Shown here in pieces: positions 26,354-34,324 of a DNA stretch of 64,000 bases (position 1 is the stretch's first letter; each line of letters opens with the position of its first letter). The stretch is taken from the NCBI RefSeq assembly GCF_015477605.1, contig NZ_JADLQX010000008.1, forward strand, positions 62,001-126,000, in the 5' to 3' direction. A program made the translations under genes and the position numbers. A model generated the notes under the pieces. That model was not told where the DNA came from. It did not search any database and saw only the letters and a list, made by a program, of their open reading frames with translations. This DNA comes from Nocardia amamiensis (GTDB lineage: Bacteria > Actinomycetota > Actinomycetes > Mycobacteriales > Mycobacteriaceae).

Positions 26354-26796
26354 GCGCCCGGTCGGTCGAGGCGACGATGCCCGCCCGCGCCGCGGACTGC
26401 TTCGATGCCGAGGTGGCCGTCCGGCCGGCGCCGCCGCGGTCGCCGGTGCGGCTGGTCTGCACGGCGCCGTTTCCGATGTCGCAGTCGGCGCCCGCGGCAC
26501 AGCCGTCGTCGTCGGCTGGTCTGAGCACCGCCGAGCTGGAGGCGCGGTTGATCGCGGCGCATCAGCGTGCCGCGGATCTGGAGGAGCAGCTGGCCGCCGT
26601 TGTCGCGGCCCGCGATGCCGCCGAGCATCAGGCCGCGCAGCTGGAAGACCGTAACCGGGAGCTTGCCAGCGATCTGGACAACGCCCTGGACCAGCTCGCC
26701 GGGCACGCCTTGCACGTCGAGCAGGAACGGCTGATCCACACCCCCGTGTACGGCCTGTGGGCCGTGTCCACCGATCGAGAGGACTACGACCGATGA
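26350..26796 (+). CDS. Coiled-coil protein of the element operon
   Basis: 148 residues, GTG start in a GTGA overlap. A Pro/Ala-rich N-terminus is followed by a coiled coil at about 58-115 (LEARLIAAHQRAADLEEQLA) resembling the coil in the 572-residue protein upstream. It ends YGLWAVSTDREDYDR, keeping the final DREDYDR of the shared ending but not its SALADY part. Those last codons contain GAGAGGA, the likely ribosome-binding site of the next gene. Function unknown. Confidence 0.6.
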   Translation: MSARSVEATMPARAADCFDAEVAVRPAPPRSPVRLVCTAPFPMSQSAPAAQPSSSAGLSTAELEARLIAAHQRAADLEEQLAAVVAARDAAEHQAAQLEDRNRELASDLDNALDQLAGHALHVEQERLIHTPVYGLWAVSTDREDYDR

Positions 26797-27578
26797 ACCC
26801 GACACCCACTGTCCAGCCTGTCCAGCGGCCGTCCAGCGGCCGTCTAGACGTCGCGGAGTTGACCGCGCTGGCGATGACGATCGTCATCGGCGCGGGCGCG
26901 TTCGCGTGGTCGTTCGCCGCGTTGACCGAACTGAGCGTGATGGCCGGGATCACGCCGCGTCTAGCGTGGGCCGGGCCGATTTTTGTGGACGGCGCGATTG
27001 TCCAGTCCGCTGTCGCCCTGGTTTCGTTGCAGCGCCGGGCACGGCAGAACGTCGAGATCCCGGCCGCGACGCGCTGGTTCTTCTGGGGTGAGCTGTTCGC
27101 CGCCGAACTCATCTCCGTGGTCGGAAACGGCTTGCACGCTGCGGAATCCGGGCAGCGGATCTTGCCCGCGACGATCGCGGCGTGCGTCGCGGGCGCCGCG
27201 CCGCTGTTCGGCCTGGCCGCCACGCACGGGCTCACGGCGTTGATCGAGGTTCCCCGTAACCCGGAACCGGCCACCGAGCCGGACTGGACACCGGTGTACG
27301 CCGAGGCGACTCGACTGGACACCGGCCGTCCAGGACTGGACAGCGAGCGTGCAGCCCTGGACAGCGACTCGACAGTGACCGTCGAGGAAGTGGACACCGA
27401 CCCGCTCGCCGAGCGTGACGCGGAGATCGTGCGCCGTCACACCGGCGGGGAATCGATGCGCCAGCTTGCCGCCGTCTACGGGATCTCGCCGTCGCGGGTC
27501 GGCCAGATCGTCACCGCCGCCAAGCAACAGACCGATGTCGACGAGGACGGAGCGGAGGTGCTGAGCCTGATTCGCTGA
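26793..27578 (+). CDS. DUF2637 membrane protein (SpdB-like) with C-terminal HTH
   Basis: 261 residues from the ATG overlapping the previous stop. Four membrane segments occupy about 20-150, with the DUF2637 pattern GAFAWSFAALTELSVMAGI, then AWAGPIFVDGAIVQSAVALV. DUF2637 proteins are common in actinomycete plasmids and conjugative elements, where some are linked to intramycelial spread. An acidic linker leads to a C-terminal HTH (SMRQLAAVYGISPSRVGQIV), suggesting contact with DNA. The repeated 'CTGGAC' and 'GTCCAG' stretches in its ends reflect a Leu-Asp and Val-Gln bias. Confidence 0.8.
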   Translation: MNPTPTVQPVQRPSSGRLDVAELTALAMTIVIGAGAFAWSFAALTELSVMAGITPRLAWAGPIFVDGAIVQSAVALVSLQRRARQNVEIPAATRWFFWGELFAAELISVVGNGLHAAESGQRILPATIAACVAGAAPLFGLAATHGLTALIEVPRNPEPATEPDWTPVYAEATRLDTGRPGLDSERAALDSDSTVTVEEVDTDPLAERDAEIVRRHTGGESMRQLAAVYGISPSRVGQIVTAAKQQTDVDEDGAEVLSLIR

Positions 27579-27660
27579 CCGATCGCCCCGGGAGGGCAGA
27601 CGATCCGTCTGCCCTCCCTTCCCGAACTTTCATCACTCCGATTCCTGAAGGGAATTCATC

Positions 27661-28110
27661 ATGACGAGCACCTTGACCGACCTGGACCAGATCAACGCCG
27701 AGCTGATGAGCCAGGGCGCCCGCAACCCGTTCGGCCGCGACGTCGAACCCAACACCACGATCTCCGGCGAGATCGTCGCCGTGGTGCGGCGCCACCGCCA
27801 CAACAGCAAGGGCCAGCCCTTGTTCTGGGTGAACCGCAAGCCGATGGTCGCCCAGGCCGGAGACCCGGTCATCGACTCGGCGCTGATCCTGGAGACCGAC
27901 GAGCGTGTCGACTCCGATGACGAGGGCCTGCGGTCGATCACGCTGGATCGCGATGTGCAGCGCGCTATCGCCGCGGGCGTGCGCCGTGCACGCGCCGGCG
28001 GATTCGCGATCGGCGGTCGCCTCGATCAGCTGGTCTACGTCGGCCCGGTCGAGGGCGGCGGCTACGGCCGCGTGTACGAACTGGTCGCCTACATCCCGCC
28101 CATCGACTAA
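27661..28110 (+). CDS. Conserved-looking soluble protein of unknown function
   Basis: 149 residues, last gene of the operon, 82 bases after the DUF2637 gene and with a ggaattcatc stretch before the ATG. The sequence is compact and beta-rich: TTISGEIVAVVRRHRHNSKG, FWVNRKPMVAQAGDPV, then DDEGLRSITLDRDVQRAI and a final GGGYGRVYELVAYIPP. A small OB-fold or single-strand-binding-like protein would fit that layout, but I see no diagnostic motif. It is followed by the operon terminator. Confidence 0.6.
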   Translation: MTSTLTDLDQINAELMSQGARNPFGRDVEPNTTISGEIVAVVRRHRHNSKGQPLFWVNRKPMVAQAGDPVIDSALILETDERVDSDDEGLRSITLDRDVQRAIAAGVRRARAGGFAIGGRLDQLVYVGPVEGGGYGRVYELVAYIPPID

Positions 28111-28125
28111 ACCTGACCACCACCG

Positions 28126-28157
28126 AAGCCCGGCCGTGAATTCGGCCGGGCTTTTTC
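28126..28157 (+). terminator. Rho-independent terminator of the transfer operon
   Basis: AAGCCCGGCCG (28126-28136) pairs with CGGCCGGGCTT (28143-28153) across a six-base loop, followed by a run of Ts. It lies 15 bases past the last gene and closes the 10.7-kb operon. Confidence 0.92.
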
Positions 28158-28231
28158 GTGTCTACAGCCGGTCTACAAACTCGGCTCTCCACCCCTGACT
28201 TTTCCCCTGGCCCTTCCTCCGCAGGCAAACC

Positions 28232-28327
28232 GAGCCCGGAGCGGTGGTTGCTCAAGGGTGGCCGCCAGGCCATCGCCGCAGGCGACGCGACGCAGGAGCG
28301 CCCTTGAACAACCACCGCTCCGGGCTC
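28232..28327. repeat. Long inverted repeat P1
   Basis: Arms of 29 bases (28232-28260 and 28299-28327), matching except for two positions, beginning gagcccggagcggtggttg. The 38-base loop starts with gccgccaggccatcg. Part of the left arm and loop (28253-28275) recurs in perfect inverse at 28929-28951 within P4. Confidence 0.85.
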
Positions 28328-28429
28328 ACGCTATCCGGCCGAGGAAGGGCCTTGTTCCTGCCGTGGATTCGGCTGCGTGGCGGTCGATCTTGTCCGGTTG
28401 GTTGCACGAAAATGTGAGCACAAAAGTAG

Positions 28430-28463
28430 CGAATAAGTAGCACACGCGTGTGCTACTTATTCG
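28430..28463. repeat. Perfect 34-base palindrome P2
   Basis: cgaataagtagcacacg is followed directly by its exact complement. The centre is an MluI-like ACGCGT. It is AT-richer than its surroundings, and flanking gagcac / gtgctc bases extend the symmetry. It could be an operator or a cruciform-forming site. Confidence 0.9.
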
Positions 28464-28465
28464 TG

Positions 28466-28654
28466 CTCTCAACCACCACCCCAACCCTCCCGTGAGCTGG
28501 GCAAAGGGCGTGATTTCTGCTCACTCCCCCACCCCCACCCAGTCCGACATCTCATCGCCCACTTCGTGTTCAACGAGATGTCGGACTGGGTGGGGGTGGG
28601 GGAGCAATCAGAAATCAAAAGAACGGAAGGGAGGGTTGGGGTGGTGGTTGAGAG
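28466..28654. repeat. Nested inverted repeats P3
   Basis: Outer arms of 26 bases (28466-28491 and 28629-28654; ctctcaaccaccacccc...) enclose inner perfect arms of 30 bases (28524-28553 and 28575-28604; ctcccccacccccaccc...) around a 21-base loop. Weaker symmetry (gatttctg / cagaaatc) continues between them. Together they would fold about 190 bases into one long hairpin. There is no open frame with coding character. Confidence 0.9.
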
Positions 28655-28850
28655 AAAAGAAGTGGTTGCGTTGGGTGGGCATCGGAAAGTTTGCGAGTGG
28701 GTTGCTTTGGGAGACGGTGGCGGTGGTGGCGTCGTCTGCACCGGCTGCGGTCTACTGCACGCGGCTGTGCGTGTAGTCGAGTGGCGTAGCGCGCGGGGCG
28801 ATCCGAGGCGGGTTACCGCGACCTTGTGGTCGCGCGGTCCGGCGCGCGGT

Positions 28851-29009
28851 GTGCTGGGTGCTCCTCCGGTATGGCCTTATCCGGGGCTATCACGACGACA
28901 ACGACCATCAAGGGCAAGTCGGCTACGCCGATGGCCTGGCGGCCACCCTTGACGGCCGCCGCCGTCGTGATCGAGTCGCCCCAGGCCATACCGGAGGAGC
29001 ACCCAGCAC
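28851..29009. repeat. Long inverted repeat P4
   Basis: Perfect 26-base arms at 28851-28876 and 28984-29009 (gtgctgggtgctcctccgg...). The interior has further symmetry around atcacgacga and contains the inverse copy of the P1 loop. A smaller perfect 10-base stem (ggcggggcgc, 29061-29087) follows. No gene is supported between 28158 and 29564. Confidence 0.88.
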
Positions 29010-29564
29010 GAGCCCAAAGCACGCGCTATGGACCGGGAACTGCGCAGCCGCAGGCTGCGAGGCGGGGCGCTGCCCCTGCGCCCCGCCCTCGCCGGGAGGC
29101 AGGCCACCCAGAGGGGCGCGGGCGAACAGCTGACTGTAGAGAGGTCTACCGCAGCCGCAAGCAGGTAGACCGGTCCCAGCGCCGCAGGCAACGAGTTTCT
29201 CAGCAACTTTCCAGCGTTGTATGCAGCTATCTTAGGGCTACGGCGGCGGCGCTGAATGCTGTTTGGTCTTACGGGGCCGGTTCGGCAACCATGCGCGAGT
29301 GTTGGTTCCAGGAAATGAGGCCACCAATTCGCGGCCAAAAACCCGCCACTCCAAATGTGCAAACATGCTGGTAAACCCACTGATTGAACCGTACGACTGT
29401 CGGAGCTGACGACTACCTCGACCATCGTGCAAACTATGTCCGGCTCGGGCCTCGGTGTCGGTATGACGAGTGTCAACGTCGGTCGGCGGGCGTGGGGGAG
29501 TCAGGTTCGAGTCCTACTCTTAATTAGCAGGTTTGAGAATCGGGCGTGTCCTACAGTCTTGCGC

Positions 29565-30404
29565 ATGACGTGGACGCCGTTATCGCAGCGGACTGGAAGG
29601 GCCGAGGCCGATGGCCCATTCGAAGGTGTGCCCGACCACCTACATGGCTTGCTCCGCGGCTGGGCAGAGAAGGTAGCGAGGGGCTACGGCTCCGCCATCC
29701 TAGAGAAGATCGGGCTTCGACTGCGGGTCGAAAACCGTACAAGCGAGACGTTTCAGGCGTTTAGCCTGGTTCTCAATGCATTCTACGATGAACAGCAGGC
29801 GTTGGACCTAATCGACGCGCTGCTGCACTACGGAGCTCAACTGGAGCCAGACACGTGGACTATCGCTAATGGCCTGCCCTCGGAACTGCGGCGGATACTT
29901 GAGGACGGAGGATCGGTCTGGACGGTGTCACCGGAGGCAGATCGGCTGGTGCTGGTTGTCGATGAGCGCGTTGAGGAGATCTACCAGCAAGCAGTCGCCG
30001 TAGAGGATGAGGCGACGATCGAGCTGCGGGAGGCATGGGCAAATGCGTACGGGCGCAACGGAAACGCTTCAGATGCGTGGGATCATGCCATCAAAGCGGT
30101 CGAGGATGTGCTGATTCCGGTGGTTGTCCCTAACAAGGCCAAGGCGACACTCTCGGACGTTCTCGGCCAGCTTCGCTCTCCTGCCTCGTCAGCGCAGTGG
30201 AAGATGATGCTCCCCGGCGCGGACCAGACGCACGATGTCGCAGGGTTCGTGGGAATGCTCCAATGGTTGTGGCCGAACCACGACCGCCACGGCGGAGGAG
30301 GTCCACGGCGGATTCCGTCTATCGACGAGGCAAGGATGATCGTGACCTGCGCGGCCATGATTGTGCAGTGGCATCGGCAAGGATGGATCGTCGCACGACG
30401 CTGA
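29565..30404 (+). CDS. Abortive-infection-like protein (Abi_C-type C-terminal domain)
   Basis: 279 residues, ATG at 29565 chosen because the conserved-looking start is MTWTPLSQRTG; an upstream start would add 46 unlikely residues. The C-terminal 110 residues (AWDHAIKAVEDVLIPVVVPN, ATLSDVLGQL, MLQWLWPNHDRHGGG, ARMIVTCAAMIVQW) fit the Abi_C pattern of abortive-infection proteins, including an RHG near the end of a helix pair. The N-terminal part is helical. It lies between the palindromes and the integrase, the usual cargo position. It may be a phage-defence gene; the assignment is by pattern. Confidence 0.6.
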   Translation: MTWTPLSQRTGRAEADGPFEGVPDHLHGLLRGWAEKVARGYGSAILEKIGLRLRVENRTSETFQAFSLVLNAFYDEQQALDLIDALLHYGAQLEPDTWTIANGLPSELRRILEDGGSVWTVSPEADRLVLVVDERVEEIYQQAVAVEDEATIELREAWANAYGRNGNASDAWDHAIKAVEDVLIPVVVPNKAKATLSDVLGQLRSPASSAQWKMMLPGADQTHDVAGFVGMLQWLWPNHDRHGGGGPRRIPSIDEARMIVTCAAMIVQWHRQGWIVARR

Positions 30405-30572
30405 CGTAACCAGATTCGCAAACGAGGCCGGAGGCTGATTTGGGGGCACACGGGATGAACGGCGCCGCGGGCAGATAGGAGGAACGCCTATCCGTAACCA
30501 GAGGTTCGCCGATAAGACTACATTTCGTTGATACTGAGCTCCCGACGTGGTTGCTTGTCAGCGTGTTCGGTC

Positions 30573-31682
30573 CTAGTCGAGAGCGGCGCGTACGCTGTCC
30601 CACCGCGACTTTGCCCGGTGCGCGTACCTCATGGTGGTGGTGACCGAGGCGTGTCCGAGGAGGCGGGACACATCTTCGATCGGAATGCCGCGCTCAAGAA
30701 GCCGGCTTGCGTAGGTATGGCGGAGGTCATGCAGTCGGACGTGTCCGATCTGGTGACGGTGCTTCCCCTTGCCCACGTACGCGATCCGTACTGACGCTTC
30801 GAAACGGTCACGGAGGTTGCTTGGATCGAACGGGCGACCTTGCGTGTGGGCCAGAACCAGGCCGGAGTGCACGCGGGCATTCCGCGGGTACTTCACGGGC
30901 GCTGGCGCGGGCTTGCCCATCCCGACGCGATCGAGCCGTGCCCGCAGTAACTTGGTGAGCTTGTCGCCAATCGGAATCGTGCGCCGTTCGTAGTCCTTCG
31001 GTGGATTCATCTCATGCTCCACCGGGTCATACCCCCATTCGATGGCAATCTCGCGGCGCTTGAGGTTCACGCTCTCCCAGTGCAGCCCCATCGCCTCACC
31101 TAGGCGGATGCCGGAACCGAGCAGCACCTCGACCACCACCAAGTCGAAGGCGTCGAGGGATGCCTCGATTGCGGCAATCTCTTCGTCGTCGAGATAGCGC
31201 TCAGGCATCGGACCTGGTTTCGGTAGCTTGATGCCCTTGCACGGGTTGATGTCGATGCGCCGGGCGAGATGCGCGGCCTTCATTGACGAAGACAGCAAGT
31301 AGTAGCACTTTGCGACGGTCGACGGCGCCATCCCGCTGTTAGTGAGCTTCGTCACCCACTTCTGCACGTCGTCAGTAGTGATCGAGCGCAGGGCTTCGTT
31401 CTCCCACCGCGGCCGGACGTGATCGCGCAGGCGCGCCGTGTCCGAGCGGCTTGTGCTCTTTCTCACAATCCGAGCCGCTTGCCAGCTGGTTTCCCACTTG
31501 CCCCACGTGAGCTTGTCGGCACCCGCCGGGGTCGGCGTCCTCCGCTCGCTGACTTCCTTGGCTCCGGCTTCCCGCTCCGCATCCGGCTTCCTTGTGAAGG
31601 TGCCTGCGCTCCGCTTCTTGCCGTTGGCGTCCCTGTAGACGCCCCTGTACTTGCCGCTGGGGAGCTTTTCCGCCCACGCCAT
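30573..31682 (-). CDS. int: Tyrosine site-specific integrase
   Basis: 369 residues. The N-terminal 60 residues are an arm-binding type domain (GKYRGVYRDANGKKRSAGTF). Next is a SAM-like core-binding domain to about 155. The catalytic domain has Arg193 (GSGIRLGEAMGL), His318 and Arg321 (LHDLRHTYAS), His344 (LLGHAS) and the nucleophile Tyr353 (TTTMRYAH), a complete set. It faces away from the element's tRNA-Lys and lies about 0.2 kb from the right attachment core, as expected of the enzyme that integrated this element. Confidence 0.95.
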   Translation of the reverse strand: MAWAEKLPSGKYRGVYRDANGKKRSAGTFTRKPDAEREAGAKEVSERRTPTPAGADKLTWGKWETSWQAARIVRKSTSRSDTARLRDHVRPRWENEALRSITTDDVQKWVTKLTNSGMAPSTVAKCYYLLSSSMKAAHLARRIDINPCKGIKLPKPGPMPERYLDDEEIAAIEASLDAFDLVVVEVLLGSGIRLGEAMGLHWESVNLKRREIAIEWGYDPVEHEMNPPKDYERRTIPIGDKLTKLLRARLDRVGMGKPAPAPVKYPRNARVHSGLVLAHTQGRPFDPSNLRDRFEASVRIAYVGKGKHRHQIGHVRLHDLRHTYASRLLERGIPIEDVSRLLGHASVTTTMRYAHRAKSRWDSVRAALD

Positions 31683-31746
31683 AGCCCCGTGACCCCTCCA
31701 ATCGGTTCGTGCCCCACGGCCGCTGTCAGCTATGCTTGCCAGCCGA

Positions 31747-31819
31747 GCCCCTTTAGCTCAGTTGGTAGAGCTGGTGACTTTTAATCACTAGGTCGTAGGT
31801 TCGAGTCCTACAGGGGGCA
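31747..31819 (+). tRNA. tRNA-Lys(UUU), complete, carried by the element
   Basis: 73 nt with a full cloverleaf: acceptor GCCCCTT / AGGGGGC (one T-G pair), D-arm GCTC / GAGC, anticodon stem GGTGA / TCACT with loop CTTTTAA, and T-arm GTAGG / CCTAC. Anticodon TTT. CCA is not encoded. It lies inside the integrated element on the opposite strand to the split host tRNA-Lys. Confidence 0.95.
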
Positions 31820-31907
31820 CTCATCTCGACGGCGGGGCCGCGGGCTGCGCGCCCCACGTTTGCCCCACGATTCTAGCGTTTCCGCTGGTAGACGCGCCCC
31901 AACCCTT

Positions 31908-31948
31908 GGATTAAAAGTCCGTAGCTCTACCAACTGAGCTATAGGGGC
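31908..31948 (-). pseudogene. 5' half of the host tRNA-Lys, split by integration (right attachment site)
   Basis: The minus strand reads GCCCCTATAGCTCAGTTGG, then TAGAGCTACGGACTTTTAA and TCC, ending at the core ggattaaaagtcc (31908-31920). The continuation (AAGGGTTGGGGCGCG) cannot form the T-arm or 3' acceptor strand. The missing half is at 15168-15212. Confidence 0.9.
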
Positions 31949-32805
31949 GCGGAGGACCAGTGTAGTGCGATCGGGTGCCGATGCCCCAATCGGGGGAGTT
32001 CGTGTCGGTGGGATGTGTTGGATGGGTCGGGCCGGCGTGCTGTGCGGGTGCGTCGCGCGATGCCGCGGCGGGGGTAACGCGGCGCGTGCGCGCGACGATG
32101 CAGGCGGTAAACATTTGCCACCCAGCTTTGTTCATCTTACCCGGATCTGGATATCATCCAATCATGTTGGCTGACAATGGCTTTGGATTTGCGGGGGGTG
32201 GAGGGCACTGGCCGGGCGGGGCTCGCGGACCGGGTTGGCCGGTGCGGCGTGTGGGACGATCGGTCGCTCGGCCTGCCGGTCGGCTCGGGCGAACATCCCT
32301 GGGCCGCTGGTGAATTCACGCAATCGCCGGACGCCGAGGTTTGGTTGCCGAATATTTGCTGTAACAGAAAGCGGAATCGGATGGCTCCCTGACTCTTCGG
32401 TTTGCCGCGTGTCGCACCGAGATTACGGGTACGGTGACGCCTTGGTGAATTCCGAAAGAATCGCCGACTCGGTCGGCGCGACGGAATTCAGCTTGTCGTT
32501 GCTGTGTCCGAAGGCGTCGCGGTCGGCTCGGTCGGCCACGGCTCGGCGGAACTCGATGCCGCAGGAGGAGGCAGATCCGAGACGAACAAATGCCCGGATG
32601 CGCACCCCCTGCGGCGCACCCGGGCAGGAAAACTATACCAGCCGGTGCGTTTCAGGTTTTTCGCGAGTTTTCGTACCAAAGGTTTGAAATCGGGGGCGAA
32701 AACCCGGTTTGCAGTATTGATAAAAACCCATGAATTCGTGCCAAGGGGACCGTTCCTTTGGGGGTGGCTGCTTGGCGGCGAGTAGGCTTCGGAGGCGTTT
32801 CGAGC
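31949..32805. other. Intergenic stretch with no supported gene
   Basis: 857 bases of host DNA between the element and the TetR gene. Short open frames have neither a ribosome-binding site nor a recognisable product. From about 32640 to 32750 it becomes AT-rich (aaaacccggtttgcag, attgataaaaaccc), probably the promoter and operator region of the TetR gene. Confidence 0.5.
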
Positions 32806-33471
32806 ATGGCACGGCAGCAAGAGCGGGCCCGCCGGACACGGGCGGCGATTATCAGGTCCGCCGCCGTTGAGTTCGGGAAGAGCGGCTATGCCGCTGCATC
32901 GCTCAACCGCATACTGGAAGGGTCGCGTGCCACCAAGGGCGCCATGTACTTCCATTTCGATTCCAAGGAAGACCTCGCGCGCGCGGTGCTGGAGACCGCC
33001 GTGGAGCGCTACCGCGCCTCCGCCGAGCGCTGGCTCGGGCGAGCGGACCTCAGCCCGCTGGACATCCTGCACGGGATGGTCGACGAGATCGCGTTGCGGC
33101 TCGAGCACGACATCATCGTGCAAGCCGAGTATCGCCTGATCATCGAGCCGGATTTCTACCGCGACGTGCAAGCGGGCGGTGGGCGCATCCTCGGCCGCAC
33201 GACCAGGGTGCTCACGGTGCGCGCCATCGACCACGGGCAGCTGCGCGCCGACGCCGACCCCGACCGGTTCACTCGCACGCTCGCGGCTGCGCTGGCCGGT
33301 CAGCGGTACATGGTGGACCTGCTCGGCGGTCAGGTCGATCTGCGGTCGCGTTTCGAAGAAGCGCTCGAAGTGGTGGTCGAGGCGATGGCCACCCCGGAGT
33401 GGCTGCAGAAGTTCCGCAGCGACGGCTGGCGCGCGCAGGCCCGGTTGGAAGAGCTCGGTTTGGGGCTCTGA
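32806..33471 (+). CDS. TetR-family regulator (ScbR/gamma-butyrolactone receptor-like)
   Basis: 221 residues. The N-terminal HTH (RRTRAAIIRSAAVEFGKSGY, then GSRATKGAMYFHFDSKEDLA) is close to the ScbR/CprB group. The C-terminal half is an unassigned helical ligand domain. ATG at 32806 follows GGAGG; an in-frame start 16 codons earlier adds no conserved residues. It has no obvious operon partner and lies just before a tRNA cluster. It could answer a butyrolactone-like signal or a toxic compound; the ligand cannot be told from sequence. Confidence 0.75.
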   Translation: MARQQERARRTRAAIIRSAAVEFGKSGYAAASLNRILEGSRATKGAMYFHFDSKEDLARAVLETAVERYRASAERWLGRADLSPLDILHGMVDEIALRLEHDIIVQAEYRLIIEPDFYRDVQAGGGRILGRTTRVLTVRAIDHGQLRADADPDRFTRTLAAALAGQRYMVDLLGGQVDLRSRFEEALEVVVEAMATPEWLQKFRSDGWRAQARLEELGLGL

Positions 33472-33565
33472 CCAGCCGGTTTGGGATTCGAGTCCGGTCT
33501 GTCATAAGCTATCCCAGCTCCCAACGGACAGCCGTTGAAAGCCGGTCCGGAGAAATCCGGGACGA

Positions 33566-33638
33566 GCCCCCTTCGTCTAGCGGCCTAGGACGCCGCCCTT
33601 TCAAGGCGGTAGCGCGGGTTCGAATCCCGTAGGGGGTA
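33566..33638 (+). tRNA. tRNA-Glu(UUC)
   Basis: 73 nt, acceptor GCCCCCT / AGGGGGT, anticodon loop CTTTCAA, T-arm GCGGG / CCCGT. CCA not encoded. First of a tRNA cluster. Confidence 0.95.
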
Positions 33639-33667
33639 CGGTCTGCGGATCGTTGGTAGCAGAGCAT

Positions 33668-33741
33668 GGCCCTGTGGCGCAGTTGGTTAGCGCGCCGCCC
33701 TGTCACGGCGGAGGTCGCGGGTTCGAGTCCCGTCAGGGTCG
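33668..33741 (+). tRNA. tRNA-Asp(GUC)
   Basis: 74 nt, acceptor GGCCCTG / CAGGGTC, anticodon loop CTGTCAC, T-loop TTCGAGT. CCA not encoded. Confidence 0.95.
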
Positions 33742-33798
33742 CAAGCAGGCGCCGGATATTCCGGCGTTCGGCGTATGGCATTCACCTCGGGTGCCTGC

Positions 33799-33872
33799 GG
33801 CCAGGTAGCTCAGTTGGTACGAGCGTCCGCCTGAAAAGCGGAAGGTCGCCGGTTCGATCCCGGCCCTGGCCA
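33799..33872 (+). tRNA. tRNA-Phe(GAA)
   Basis: 74 nt, acceptor GGCCAGG / CCTGGCC, anticodon loop CTGAAAA, T-loop TTCGATC. CCA not encoded. Last of the cluster. Confidence 0.95.
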
Positions 33873-33886
33873 CTCCGCTCATCGCT

Positions 33887-33918
33887 GGCCCATGCTCATG
33901 GAGAGCATGGGCCTTTTT
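33887..33918 (+). terminator. Rho-independent terminator of the tRNA cluster
   Basis: GGCCCATGCTC (33887-33897) pairs with GAGCATGGGCC (33903-33913), followed by TTTTT. It lies 14 bases after tRNA-Phe. Confidence 0.92.
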
Positions 33919-33995
33919 CGCTTCGTCATTTCTTGTGGGGGTGCAACCCCCACGCCCCGCCCGGCGGGGCTTCGCCCCCCGGACCCCCCTTCCAG

Positions 33996-34096
33996 TGGTT
34001 GCGTTGGGTGGGGCAGTCCCGTTCGAGTGTTCTGTGGTTGGCGTTGGTGGGGCAGTCCCGTTCGAGTGTTCTGTGGTTGGCGTTGGTGGGGCGTTC
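33996..34096. repeat. 39-bp minisatellite
   Basis: About two and a half copies of a 39-base unit containing gggcagtcccgttcgag (at 34011 and 34050) and tgttctgtggttggcgttgg. The repeats are in the same direction and nearly identical. No coding frame is supported between the terminator at 33918 and 34325. Confidence 0.9.
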
Positions 34097-34324
34097 TCGT
34101 TCTCGTGCTTCTGCCACGCCTGATCGAATCTCGCGATGAGGATGTCGGTCCGAGAGTTCGTGTTCGGAGCGCGCACCCGCCGCGCGGGGGCATGCAGCCG
34201 CAGTGTGCGTGGGTCCGGCTGATGACTCGCTCGCTCATGGGTGTGTCGAATCGCGCAGTGTCGCAAAGGGCTTTGTGACCGGGTCGCCGGTCGTCCAGGG
34301 CGGCGCCGGTAGGCTGGCGCCGCT

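Larger units (their letters stand above)
15200..31920. mobile_element. Integrated actinomycete conjugative element in tRNA-Lys
   Basis: About 16.7 kb between direct repeats of ggattaaaagtcc (15200-15212 and 31908-31920), the anticodon stem-loop of a tRNA-Lys. It holds a tyrosine integrase next to the right end, an excisionase-like HTH protein, a GntR regulator, a replication-relaxation protein, a coupling-type ATPase and a DUF2637 membrane protein, which together are typical of actinomycete integrative conjugative elements. Most of the remaining genes are unknown. Cargo includes an abortive-infection-like gene, a methyltransferase-like gene and a complete tRNA-Lys. No classical relaxase was recognised. 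Confidence 0.9.

Noticed and set aside
28232..29009. CRISPR array
   Set aside because: The repeats are inverted, differ from one another and have no regular spacers; no cas genes are present.
15168..31819. Using the complete tRNA-Lys at 31747 as the partner attachment site of the left tRNA half
   Set aside because: The two are in opposite orientations, so recombination would invert rather than excise. The directly repeated partner is the 5' half at 31908-31948, which also pairs with the left half.
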